Assembly: GCA_009782775.1 (NCBI GenBank)
Contig: WRIL01000001.1
Location: 1 to 64,000 of the forward strand
DNA: 64,000 nucleotides
Source of the DNA: Desulfovibrionaceae bacterium
GTDB taxonomy: Bacteria; Desulfobacterota; Desulfovibrionia; Desulfovibrionales; Desulfovibrionaceae
Direction of reading: 5' to 3'
The translations under genes were made by a program, and so were the position numbers. The stretch's first letter is position 1. Every line of letters begins with the position of its first letter. The notes beneath the pieces are model-generated. The model searched no databases. It was not told the origin of the DNA and saw only the letters and a list, made by a program, of their open reading frames with translations. Of this stretch, positions 8,131-15,002 are shown one piece after another.

Positions 8131-8886
8131 ATGAAAACGCAATTGCAGCCGCTTTCGGAGCGTGCGCTTTTGGTGGATATAGACGGGGTGTTGCTGATTG
8201 GCGGGCGCATTGTCCCCGGCACGGAGGATTTAGCCAAACGCTTTGCCAGACGCTTGGCCTTGGTATCCAACAACTCGACGCACTCGGCAGAGGATTTATG
8301 CGCTGTCTTTGTCAGGGCAGGCGTCAAGGTGAAGCCAGAACAGTTTTTTTTGGCCGGAATAGATACGGTCAAACAGCTTGCCCATGATTTTCCCGGCGGC
8401 AAGATCGTAGCCTTGGCCAGTGCCTCCATAAAAAACCTTCTGTTGCAGCATGGCCTCCATATTATACCCGGCCATCGCTGGCACAAGGCCGATGCGATTT
8501 TGCTGTGCCGTGATCTTGACATAAATTACGCCAAACTGGAGAACACGGCCAACGCCGCTCTAGCCGGCCTGCCTGTATACTGCGCTAACCCCGATATAAC
8601 CCATCCCGCCGCTCGGGGCATACATTTGGAAACCGGCAGTCTGCTGGCGCTCTTGAAAACGGTGGCACCAAACATGCGCGTGCGGGTCTTTGGCAAACCA
8701 CAGCCGGCTATGGCTTTGGCAGCCTTGGACTTTCTCAACGCGACGACATCACAGGCACTATTTATAGGCGATAATTTAGTCACAGATCTGGCTTGCGCCC
8801 AAGCCGCCGGCATTGCTTTCTGGCATGTGGGCGGCGTTAGCGGGATCAGTTCGCCGCAAGCCCTAGAGCAACTGCTCCTCACATAA
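8131..8886 (+). CDS. HAD-superfamily phosphatase, NagD-like (class IIA)
   Basis: The 251-residue product opens with HAD motif I as D16-I-D18-G-V. Then come ALVSNNSTH (motif II, typical of the NagD/phosphoglycolate/pyridoxal phosphatase branch), a mid-protein cap of the class IIA type, the motif III Lys in VFGKPQPAM, and motif IV GDNLVTDLACA. Enzymes of this branch remove phosphate from small sugar or nucleotide phosphates, glycerol-3-phosphate included. It follows the Ugp-like importer on the same strand after a gap of about 240 bases holding a remnant. A joint pathway is possible but the gap weakens it. No clear ribosome-binding site precedes ATG 8131. Confidence 0.8.
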   Translation: MKTQLQPLSERALLVDIDGVLLIGGRIVPGTEDLAKRFARRLALVSNNSTHSAEDLCAVFVRAGVKVKPEQFFLAGIDTVKQLAHDFPGGKIVALASASIKNLLLQHGLHIIPGHRWHKADAILLCRDLDINYAKLENTANAALAGLPVYCANPDITHPAARGIHLETGSLLALLKTVAPNMRVRVFGKPQPAMALAALDFLNATTSQALFIGDNLVTDLACAQAAGIAFWHVGGVSGISSPQALEQLLLT

Positions 8887-9237
8887 CCAGGTGTTTTCGT
8901 GGTGCTCTTTTACTTCTCCTCAAGGCGGTCTAAAATCTGTACCACGCCTTGAGTGGCCTTGGGCATGATAAATTTGTTTGCACACGGAGGTCTCCTTGAA
9001 GCAGAACAACCGTTAATATAACTCCCTATCTGGCAGTCGCTTCCCTACCTGCCTTACGGGGCGCAGCTTGCCGCCCTCCGTCCTCATTTATCAAGTTCCG
9101 CGAGTCTGCGGAAATATACTCCAGAGTCGTGGGCTACAGGCAGGTAATACGGAATAACTGTCACAAAAAATGTGTGAGCCTTGATTTCGCTTGGCGACGG
9201 TCTTGACTTTTGTAGGACTCAGTACTACCTCATTCCC
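8887..9237. other. Gap without a supported gene
   Basis: There is no complete gene here. A plus-strand frame around 9040-9150 (AALRPHLSSSASLRKYTPES, then stop) and a minus-strand stretch around 8920-8975 (MPKATQGVVQILDRLEEK, then stop) look weakly protein-like and may be gene debris. No terminator or promoter stands out. Confidence 0.3.
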
Positions 9238-9603
9238 ATGAGCCTGTATAAAACCCGTCCTTTTGCCCGTATCGCCAAAAAAGCAAGAATCACAGATGCC
9301 GCGCTGAAAGCAGCGACAGAGGAGATGCGGAAAGGCATTATCCACGCCGCTCTTGGCGGCAACGTGTATAAGCAGCGGGTGGCTATACCAGGACAAGGCA
9401 AGAGAGGTTGAAGCCGTGTGATTGTGGCGGCTAACCTGCAAGATAGGTGGGTATTTGTGCATTGTTTCCTCAAAAAGGATCAGGATGAGCTTGCGCCTGA
9501 TGAGGTAATTGCTTTCAAAGAGTTTGCCCGCGTGTACATGGGCTTGAGCGGGGAAGCTCTCCAGACGGCCGTGGAGCGCGGCATTTTGGAGGAAATACTA
9601 TGA
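9238..9603 (+). pseudogene. RelE/HigB-type toxin gene interrupted by an in-frame TGA
   Basis: Codons 1-57 read MSLYKTRPFARIAKKARITD and continue to VYKQRVAIPGQGKRG. TGA at 9409-9411 follows. The same frame then continues SRVIVAANLQDRWVFVHCFL through to a stop at 9601-9603. In this RelE-like family (toxins that cleave mRNA on the ribosome) the conserved segment is GQGK-S/R-GG-x-R, so TGA stands where a glycine codon (GGA) is expected: a single G-to-T change. The reading frame on both sides is intact and the 121-codon length is normal. The stop overlaps the antitoxin start by ATGA, as in toxin-first TA operons. The toxin is probably inactive unless the TGA is read through or is a sequencing error. 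Confidence 0.8.
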
Positions 9604-9917
9604 GTATGCAGCATAAAAGTGGAGCTATGGCCTCTGTTCATGAGGCGGTAGCGGATTTGCACAGTATCGGGCTGGTGGATAAGACGACCATGCGCCGTTT
9701 TGATGAGCTGTGCCTCGCGGCTGTGCCGGAGTTTTCGCCGGACGAAATCAGAGCCTTGCGTGAACGCCTGAACATCAGCCAGGCCGTGCTTGCTTCGGTC
9801 ATCAACGCCAGCGCCAATTCTATTCAGAAATGGGAACGAGGTGCTAAAAAGCCCTCCGGCACTGCACTCAAGTTACTCAGCCTCCTGGATCGGAAGGGGC
9901 TAGAATCCGTCATGTAG
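9600..9917 (+). CDS. HTH-type antitoxin (HigA/NadS-like)
   Basis: The 105-residue protein has a C-terminal Xre-type helix-turn-helix: LRERLNISQAVLASVINASA followed by NSIQKWERGAKKPSGTALKL. The N-terminal half (MSMQHKSGAMASVHEAVADL) should bind the toxin. It starts inside the toxin stop codon (ATGA), the order typical of HigBA-like modules, in which the antitoxin also represses the operon. With the toxin broken by a nonsense codon it may persist as an orphan antitoxin or regulator. Confidence 0.85.
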   Translation: MSMQHKSGAMASVHEAVADLHSIGLVDKTTMRRFDELCLAAVPEFSPDEIRALRERLNISQAVLASVINASANSIQKWERGAKKPSGTALKLLSLLDRKGLESVM

Positions 9918-9964
9918 GGGAAGACGACAGAAGACTTTTCGGTTCGATTCTCCAAATGGGATTT

Positions 9965-10102
9965 GAGTAAACCCGGAAGTGAAATGTACACTTCCATGGC
10001 CGGGCTGTTACGATCCCACAAATCCACAATCGTCAAAATCCGGATCCGGCGGCCATCCATGCCCGGTCCACTAGGCTTGCGGGCAACTTGGGCGAATATC
10101 AT
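9965..10102 (-). mobile_element. IS3-family-type transposase fragment
   Basis: The minus-strand frame from 10102 reads MIFAQVARKPSG, then GRRIRILTIVDLWDRNSPAM, then EVYISLPGLL. This matches the core of DDE transposases of the IS3 group, in which an N/D-GR-x-FR-x-LTIVDDFSRE-like strand carries the second catalytic Asp. Only about 45 codons remain, without the rest of the catalytic domain or visible terminal inverted repeats. The family call rests on pattern memory. Confidence 0.5.
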
Positions 10103-10125
10103 GATATATCTTGACAAATCATGAT
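10096..10125 (+). promoter_or_regulatory. Paired palindromic operators and -35 box of the RHH/Doc module
   Basis: ATATCATGATAT (10096-10107) and ATCATGAT (10118-10125) are palindromes with centres 20 bases apart, two helical turns. TTGACA (10111-10116) lies between them; a -10 box at the right distance is weak. Repeated short palindromes spaced by helical turns are the usual operators of ribbon-helix-helix antitoxins. Confidence 0.6.
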
Positions 10126-10157
10126 AACGTGCGTAGTTTGAAAGAAAGGAGCATGCC

Positions 10158-10400
10158 ATGTCTGTGAGCACGGTAGTGGAAAAGAAGGTCAAGTTTGCAA
10201 CGCAGCTTGCCCCCGATGTGCTGGAAAGCCTTCGGCAGATGTCTACTGATGAAGGTAGGCATATTCAGACCCTGTTGGACGAAGCCCTGCGGGAATACAT
10301 TAACAACAAACAGGCGGGCAAACCCCGCAGACATGTCCTCGCCGCTTTGCAGGCGAGTATGGCTGAGCACGACGCTTTGTATAAGGCGCTTGCCAAATGA
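10158..10400 (+). CDS. Ribbon-helix-helix antitoxin partner of Doc-like toxin
   Basis: This 80-residue protein has a short basic N-terminal strand and two helices (KKVKFATQLAPDVLESLRQM, then GRHIQTLLDEALREYINNK), the ribbon-helix-helix layout. The C-terminal tail (HVLAALQASMAEHDALYKAL) should wrap the toxin. AAAGGAG precedes ATG 10158. It overlaps the toxin start by 4 bases, so antitoxin is made first. It should repress its own promoter through the ATCATGAT pair just upstream. Confidence 0.85.
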   Translation: MSVSTVVEKKVKFATQLAPDVLESLRQMSTDEGRHIQTLLDEALREYINNKQAGKPRRHVLAALQASMAEHDALYKALAK

Positions 10401-10777
10401 CGCGGGACTATCTGACCACAGCTGACGTAGTTGCCATGCATGCCGTGCTCCTCAAACGCTATGGCGGAGCGGTCGGTGTGCGGGATTTTGGCGCGCTGGA
10501 GGCAGCTGTGTTTCGTCCACAGTCCGGGTATTATTCGGATGTAGTGCAGGAAGTCTGCGCCTTGCTGGAGAGCCTGCTGATCAACCATCCCTTTGTAGAT
10601 GGCAACAAACGAACGGCTTTTGCAGCCTGTGACGTATTTTTGCGCATTAACGACCTACGTATCGCGGCAAATTGGAAGCGGCTTCATGAACTTATGCTGC
10701 GCTGGATTGCCCTTACGCCGAATGAACGTTTCCGCGCGATGGAAGATGATTTGCGCCCTTTGATTGTGGGAGTGTAA
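10397..10777 (+). CDS. doc: Doc-like toxin (Fic/Doc family)
   Basis: The 126-residue protein carries HPFVDGNKRTAFAA with the catalytic H64, the Doc-type version of the Fic loop (K in place of the first Fic glycine/arginine pattern). Doc phosphorylates EF-Tu and halts translation. The length (about 125) fits Doc, and the N-terminal YLTTADVVAMHAVLLKRYGG and FGALEAAVFRPQ segments are typical. It is coupled to the RHH antitoxin by ATGA. All key residues of the motif are present, so the pair looks functional. Confidence 0.9.
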   Translation: MTRDYLTTADVVAMHAVLLKRYGGAVGVRDFGALEAAVFRPQSGYYSDVVQEVCALLESLLINHPFVDGNKRTAFAACDVFLRINDLRIAANWKRLHELMLRWIALTPNERFRAMEDDLRPLIVGV

Positions 10778-10904
10778 AGCGCTACTCGCGCCATTGGGCT
10801 TGCAGGCAGCCTGTTTTTAGCCCCAAAAACATACCGTTGAACAATAACTTTTTGGCTGAAAATGGATACTTTGAGGTGTCGCGCAATGCTCTTAAATGCT
10901 GTAG

Positions 10905-11081
10905 CAGTTGTCGGGCGACAAAGTGGCGCAGGGCGTGGAACCCGAATTCTTTGACCTTGGCGCGTTCACATATGATCCGCGAAGATTTGATACCTCGCCT
11001 TTCCCGGTATTGCTTGAATCATGCCGCGACAATACCCGTTGCCGACGGAAAGTCAAAAAACGCCCCACGCAAAAGAAATAA
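10905..11081 (+). pseudogene. C-terminal gene remnant, unidentified
   Basis: Within the gap between the Doc gene and the TAXI protein, a frame opens just after TAG 10902-10904. It reads LSGDKVAQGVEPEFFDLGAF, continues through DPRRFDTSPFPVLLESCRDN, and ends at TAA 11079-11081 after a basic tail. The composition is strongly protein-like but there is no ribosome-binding site or normal start. It is probably the end of a deleted gene. The rest of this gap shows nothing recognisable. Confidence 0.4.
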
Positions 11082-11134
11082 TTTTCATTTATTAAAAGCA
11101 ATCTTGATTATATATTTTGCCCACACCCGATATC

Positions 11135-12499
11135 ATGGACAAATTACGAGCGAAAATCATCTCCTTCAGGGACCTTCTGGCAACAGCCTGGCCGATCATC
11201 CTGATTACCGCCGTGGGGTTTTACATCGCCTACCAGTTCGTCCAACCTGCGCCCCCGCGCTCGATCATCATCAGCAGCGGCCCCGAATCCGGGGCTTATT
11301 ACGCCTATGCCCAACAATACGCCGGGCTTTTGAAAAAACACGGCATTACGCTGGAAGTAAAAACTTCGGTGAGTTCCTGGCAGAACCTGCAACGCCTGAA
11401 AAAGGGCGAGGCCCACATCGCCATTATCCAGGGAGGAATCAGAGATGACACTCTGAGCGAAGACGGCAAGAGCAGCCAATTTCGCACGCTTGGCAGCATT
11501 ACCTATGAGCCGATATGGGTTTTTTACAAAAACGGCCAACACATTAACAAACTCTTTTTGCTGCGCGATCTGCGCATCGCCGTTGGCCAGGCAGGCAGCA
11601 GCATACGGGGATTATCGCTAAGATTATTGCAGGCCAACGGCATCACGGCCGACAGTGAAACTCTTTCCCCACTGGATGATGATGAAGCCGCCAGCGCCTT
11701 GCTGAAAGGGGATGTGGACGCTGTTTTTGTGATTGCCCCGCCCGAAGCGGAAATCGTGCAAAGCCTGTTGAACGCCCCGGAAGTCAAGGTCATGGACTTC
11801 AGCCAAGCGGACGCCTATTTGCGGCGCTTCCCCTTTTTGTCAAAAATAATACTGCCGCGTGGCGTGGTTGACCTTGTGCATGAACTTCCTCCGAGGGATA
11901 CTACATTACTGACCACCACCGCCAATGTTGTGATCAGCGATGAGTTTCACCCGGCTCTATCCAACCTGTTGTTGCAAGCCATGACCAAAGTCAACGGCCA
12001 AGGCGGCTTCTTTCAGAAGCCTGGGGAATTTCCCGCCTACAAAGACCAGGGATTTTTGCTCGCGGATGAAGCGGAGCGTTATTACCAATCAGGCCCACCC
12101 TTCCTGCAACGCTATTTTCCCTTCTGGCTGGCCGTTCTGATCGAACGCATGCTGGTGCTGGCGCTACCGATCATTATCCTGCTCCTGCCCCTTTTGAGGT
12201 TCGCTCCATCCATCTATAGTTGGCGCGTGCGTTCAAGGATTTTCCGCTGTTACGGCGACCTGAAATTCATGGAAAACGAATTACGCAAAAATTATGACCG
12301 CGCACGCAAAAATGAATACTTGGAGCGCCTTAATCGCATTGAAGATGACGCCTCTTCCAAAAATATTCCTTTGGGCTTTACGGATCTCTTGTACACCCTG
12401 CGCGAACACGTCAACCTAGTGCGCGAAAGACTTACCTGTTTAGATTCTGGAGAGACTCCCGTGGATAACCCTCCCGAACGGCAAGAACGTGATGTATGA
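11135..12499 (+). CDS. Membrane-anchored TAXI-family TRAP solute-binding protein
   Basis: The 454-residue protein starts with a membrane helix (about 16-36, WPIILITAVGFYIAYQF). The periplasmic binding domain begins with IIISSGPESGAYYAYAQQYA, the hallmark of TAXI proteins of TRAP transporters. A second helix near residues 330-352 (LALPIIILLLPLL) is followed by a charged cytoplasmic tail of about 90 residues. Most TAXI proteins are soluble and about 320 residues long; this two-helix form is the variant seen without an obvious permease. No TRAP membrane subunit lies nearby, so it may be a sensor or scaffold rather than a transporter part. TTG 11117 is an alternative start; neither has a strong ribosome-binding site. 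Confidence 0.8.
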   Translation: MDKLRAKIISFRDLLATAWPIILITAVGFYIAYQFVQPAPPRSIIISSGPESGAYYAYAQQYAGLLKKHGITLEVKTSVSSWQNLQRLKKGEAHIAIIQGGIRDDTLSEDGKSSQFRTLGSITYEPIWVFYKNGQHINKLFLLRDLRIAVGQAGSSIRGLSLRLLQANGITADSETLSPLDDDEAASALLKGDVDAVFVIAPPEAEIVQSLLNAPEVKVMDFSQADAYLRRFPFLSKIILPRGVVDLVHELPPRDTTLLTTTANVVISDEFHPALSNLLLQAMTKVNGQGGFFQKPGEFPAYKDQGFLLADEAERYYQSGPPFLQRYFPFWLAVLIERMLVLALPIIILLLPLLRFAPSIYSWRVRSRIFRCYGDLKFMENELRKNYDRARKNEYLERLNRIEDDASSKNIPLGFTDLLYTLREHVNLVRERLTCLDSGETPVDNPPERQERDV

Positions 12500-12560
12500 A
12501 GATTTCGCGCCAGAACATCCTGTTCGGGATGTACATGAGACGTTTAGCATGAAATAGCGG

Positions 12561-12610
12561 CGCTCCCGCCCGCTGACGGCTCTTGACAGACGCGGGCGGG
12601 AGCGGATAGT
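12561..12610 (+). promoter_or_regulatory. ffs promoter embedded in a 13-bp GC-rich inverted repeat
   Basis: CGCTCCCGCCCGC (12561-12573) and GCGGGCGGGAGCG (12592-12604) are perfect inverted repeats. TTGACA lies in the loop (12583-12588), and GATAGT (12605-12610) follows at a 16-base spacing as -10. The promoter should drive the SRP RNA that starts within about 15 bases. The repeat itself may terminate transcription from upstream or bind a regulator. Confidence 0.6.
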
Positions 12611-12618
12611 GGTAAAAA

Positions 12619-12704
12619 CGGAGCCGGGCGGCGGCCTCCGCCGCCAACCCCGCCAGGTCCGAAAGGAAGCAACGGTAACGGCTGAACCGGGTGTCCGGCT
12701 CTCT
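12619..12704 (+). ncRNA. ffs: Signal recognition particle RNA (small, 4.5S type)
   Basis: The conserved SRP domain IV apex is present: CAGGTCC, a GAAA-type tetraloop and GGAAGCAACGG around 12654-12675, the site bound by Ffh. The ends pair as GAGCCGG (12621-12627) with CCGGCTC (12696-12702), giving a single long hairpin of about 85 nucleotides, the size of the bacterial short form. A promoter lies just before and a 12-bp hairpin just after. The exact ends are estimates. Confidence 0.9.
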
Positions 12705-12732
12705 GAAGGCGTGAAGGAGACTTCACGCCTTC
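12705..12732 (+). terminator. Hairpin ending the SRP RNA gene
   Basis: GAAGGCGTGAAG (12705-12716), a GAGA loop and CTTCACGCCTTC (12721-12732) form a perfect 12-bp stem immediately after the SRP RNA. The following tract (AAGTCTTC) is only mildly T-rich. It may also serve the convergent DinB-like gene. Confidence 0.65.
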
Positions 12733-12751
12733 AAGTCTTCAATGCCCAACT

Positions 12752-13240
12752 TTAATATACTCCCGGAAGCCCGCGTTCACGCAGGATGGCGTCACAGGCC
12801 CCTATGTGGTAATTGAGATGCCGGATCGTGCCCAGGGCGGCGTGCAGTCTGGTGTGCGGCTTACCCAGACGCTTGCTCAGGGCCGGGTGTTCCATGGCCA
12901 GGGAGGCAACGCTCAGGCTTTCGTAGTAACCCACAGCCAGTTTTTTTATCCGGCCGCCCTCCTCCAAAATTTCAGCCTTGGCAGGCGCTTGAGCCAAGGT
13001 ATTGGACAAGAGAGCCACATCCCGCGAATACTTGTCCACAGAGAGGGCTTTGACCTCCGGATCTTCGATGGCGTTCAATTCCGCGATGACCATGGCATGC
13101 CAGATCTGTTGCCAGTAAACATAGCCCCCGGCCTTGACTCCCCATAGCCCTTCCGGGCAGATCTCCACCTGTTTTTCCATCATGGCCCAAAAACGCTCAA
13201 ATTCTTCCATGAAACACTGGATTATCGGTTCCAACGCCAT
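12752..13240 (-). CDS. DinB/DfsB-family putative metal-binding protein
   Basis: The 162-residue protein has the four-helix look of the DinB-like superfamily. A first helix is EPIIQCFMEEFERFWAMMEK, a conserved His lies in YWQQIWHAMVIAEL, and a late HLNYHIGACDAILRER supplies two more histidines. These positions usually bind a divalent metal. Some relatives are thiol-dependent S-transferases, others have no known reaction, so no activity is assigned. GGGGGAG lies upstream of ATG 13240. It stands alone, convergent with the SRP RNA gene. Confidence 0.7.
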   Translation of the reverse strand: MALEPIIQCFMEEFERFWAMMEKQVEICPEGLWGVKAGGYVYWQQIWHAMVIAELNAIEDPEVKALSVDKYSRDVALLSNTLAQAPAKAEILEEGGRIKKLAVGYYESLSVASLAMEHPALSKRLGKPHTRLHAALGTIRHLNYHIGACDAILRERGLPGVY

Positions 13241-13520
13241 TTTCTCCCCCTTATAAATTCAGCATAAATACCAGCATACAAAATTTGCCCACGCAAGGCA
13301 AATCCTCCAGAAGCCGGGTAACGGTCCAGCCCATCTGGTGCGGCTGGATGATCGCGAACGTTTCCGACCTTAAGTCCAACTGCCGGGAACTTGCGTTTAA
13401 CCGCCGGCATCGCCTGTTCCATTGCCCAAAGTGACCAATAAATACCGGCGGGGTTAATTGACATAACCGGCAAACTGTGAAAAGATTTTTAATTTACTGT
13501 AATATACGCCTGGAGGGCGC
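13241..13520. other. Gap with possible minus-strand coding debris
   Basis: On the minus strand one frame reads MSINPAGIYWSLWAMEQAMP and another, slightly downstream, reads ETFAIIQPHQMGWTVTRLLE before a stop. Together they look like a frameshifted gene remnant of about 80 codons. The region also carries the infA promoter, which I cannot define sharply. Confidence 0.25.
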
Positions 13521-13739
13521 ATGGCTAAAGAAGAAGCCATTGAAGTTGATGGAGTGGTGCAGGAAGCCCTGCCCAACGCCATGTTCAGGGTAGAACTGGA
13601 TAACGGGCATGTGGTGCTGGCGCATATTTCCGGTAAAATGCGCAAGTTTTACATCCGCATTCTGCCGGGGGACAAGGTAAAGGTGGAGCTTTCCCCCTAT
13701 GATCTGACCCGCGGGCGCATCACCTACCGGATGAAATAA
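13521..13739 (+). CDS. infA: Translation initiation factor IF-1
   Basis: The 72-residue protein is an S1-like OB-fold matching IF-1 along its whole length: [20 protein letters not shown], then [20 protein letters not shown], then [22 protein letters not shown]-1 binds the ribosomal A site during initiation. GGAGG lies upstream of the ATG. It is followed after 20 bases by yraN on the same strand. Confidence 0.97.
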   Translation: MAKEEAIEVDGVVQEALPNAMFRVELDNGHVVLAHISGKMRKFYIRILPGDKVKVELSPYDLTRGRITYRMK

Positions 13740-13759
13740 CCTTCCGCGCACCAACGGCC

Positions 13760-14227
13760 ATGGGCGCCTCCACGCAAAAAACCGCCGGGCATCTGCTGAC
13801 CGGACAAAGAGGCGAAAAGCTGGCGGCTGACTATTTACACGGCCTGGGGCTGGAAGTGCTGGATCGCAACTGGCGACCCTCCGGAATCGCGTCTGCCCTG
13901 GAAATCGACCTAGTGGCCCGGGGGAAAGACCTGTTGCTCTTTGTGGAGGTCAAAACCCGCACGCATAAACCGGGAACCGCCTTTACCCCGCAAGATTCCT
14001 TCACTCCGGCCAAGGGCCGCAAACTCCTCCGGGCCGCCTCCCTGTACCTGGAAGAGCGTAGCCTGTGGCGGCAACCTTGCCGTTTCGACCTGATTTGCGT
14101 ATCCTTGCCTTTGGCCGGGACTGAAGGTTCCGCCCCTACCCTGGAGCATTTCAAAAATGTCCTCAGTTTCCAGTCCGCCGGCAGGGGAACTGCTGCTGGT
14201 CTCCACACCCCTTGGCAACCCTGGTGA
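13760..14227 (+). CDS. yraN: YraN/UPF0102 family predicted nuclease-fold protein
   Basis: The 155-residue protein has the family pattern of a restriction-endonuclease-like fold: TGQRGEKLAADYLHGLGLEV, then DRNWRP, an ALEIDLVARGKDLLLFVEVK segment with the D...E-x-K core, and a late FDLICVSL. The function is not established. Neighbouring rsmI is the usual partner. It overlaps the rsmI start by 71 bases, so its last 23 residues share DNA with rsmI. Confidence 0.9.
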   Translation: MGASTQKTAGHLLTGQRGEKLAADYLHGLGLEVLDRNWRPSGIASALEIDLVARGKDLLLFVEVKTRTHKPGTAFTPQDSFTPAKGRKLLRAASLYLEERSLWRQPCRFDLICVSLPLAGTEGSAPTLEHFKNVLSFQSAGRGTAAGLHTPWQPW

Positions 14228-15002
14228 TCTTTCGCCCAGGGCCAGGGAAGCCTTGTCCAGGGCCGACGCCGTGCTGGCCGAAGATACGCGACGGACAGGC
14301 CTTCTTCTCGCCGGATGCGGAATCAGCGCCCGGCGGCTGATCAGTTTCCATGAACATAACGAAGATGAACGCCTGCCCGGCCTGTTGGAAGAACTCGCCC
14401 AAGGGCGCAGTCTGGCCCTGGTTTCCGATGCGGGAACCCCGCTCCTGGCCGACCCCGGCTATGCCTTGACGCGGGCCTGCCGGGCCGCCGGATTCAAAGT
14501 CACGGTCCTGCCTGGGCCATGCGCCGCCGTCGCCGCCCTGACCGCCAGCGGGATGCCTCCGCAACCTTTTGTTTTTTTAGGCTTCCCGCCTCGCCGACCT
14601 GGAGATAGACGCCATTTTTTCGCCCCTTTCGCCGCCCTACAGCTGACCCTGATCTTTTACGAGCGCAAAGACAGGCTCCGCCAGACCATGGAAACCCTGC
14701 TGGATCTGGGGGGCCCCAGGGAGATCTGCCTGGCCCGTGAGTTGACCAAGGTCCACGAGGAATTTATTTTCTTCACCTTGGGCGAATGGGAGCATCTGCC
14801 CGGAGATCTCCTGGGAGAAATCACGGCGGTGGCCGGACCGCCGCTCTCCCATAAACGCCTGGCCGAAGAAGACGTGCGCGCCATGATTGCCGCCTTGCGC
14901 CGGCAAAACCCGGATACGCTCAAGCCGCGCGATCTCCTCCGCCAAATTCGCGCTCAGGCGCCGGGCTGGAGCGCAACGGAAATTTACCGTTTGTTGAGGT
15001 AA
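14157..15002 (+). CDS. rsmI: 16S rRNA 2'-O-ribose C1402 methyltransferase RsmI
   Basis: The 281-residue protein has the tetrapyrrole-methylase-type SAM fold of RsmI: LLLVSTPLGNPGDLSPRARE at the N-terminus, AEDTRRTGLLL, SFHEHNEDER, LVSDAGTPLLADPGYALTRA and VTVLPGPCAAVAALTASG. It methylates C1402 in the ribosomal P site together with RsmH. The ATG at 14157 lies inside yraN. The stop overlaps the EIID start by one base (TAATG), suggesting coupled translation. Confidence 0.95.
   Translation: MSSVSSPPAGELLLVSTPLGNPGDLSPRAREALSRADAVLAEDTRRTGLLLAGCGISARRLISFHEHNEDERLPGLLEELAQGRSLALVSDAGTPLLADPGYALTRACRAAGFKVTVLPGPCAAVAALTASGMPPQPFVFLGFPPRRPGDRRHFFAPFAALQLTLIFYERKDRLRQTMETLLDLGGPREICLARELTKVHEEFIFFTLGEWEHLPGDLLGEITAVAGPPLSHKRLAEEDVRAMIAALRRQNPDTLKPRDLLRQIRAQAPGWSATEIYRLLR

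Noticed and set aside
9409-9411. TGA in the toxin gene as a selenocysteine codon
   Set aside because: The position is a glycine in the family, no Sec function is known there, and I see no SECIS-like hairpin just downstream.
10837-11448. 203-residue frame beginning MNNNFLAENG
   Set aside because: It runs through the promoter side and into the TAXI gene in another frame; its second half is the out-of-frame shadow of that gene.
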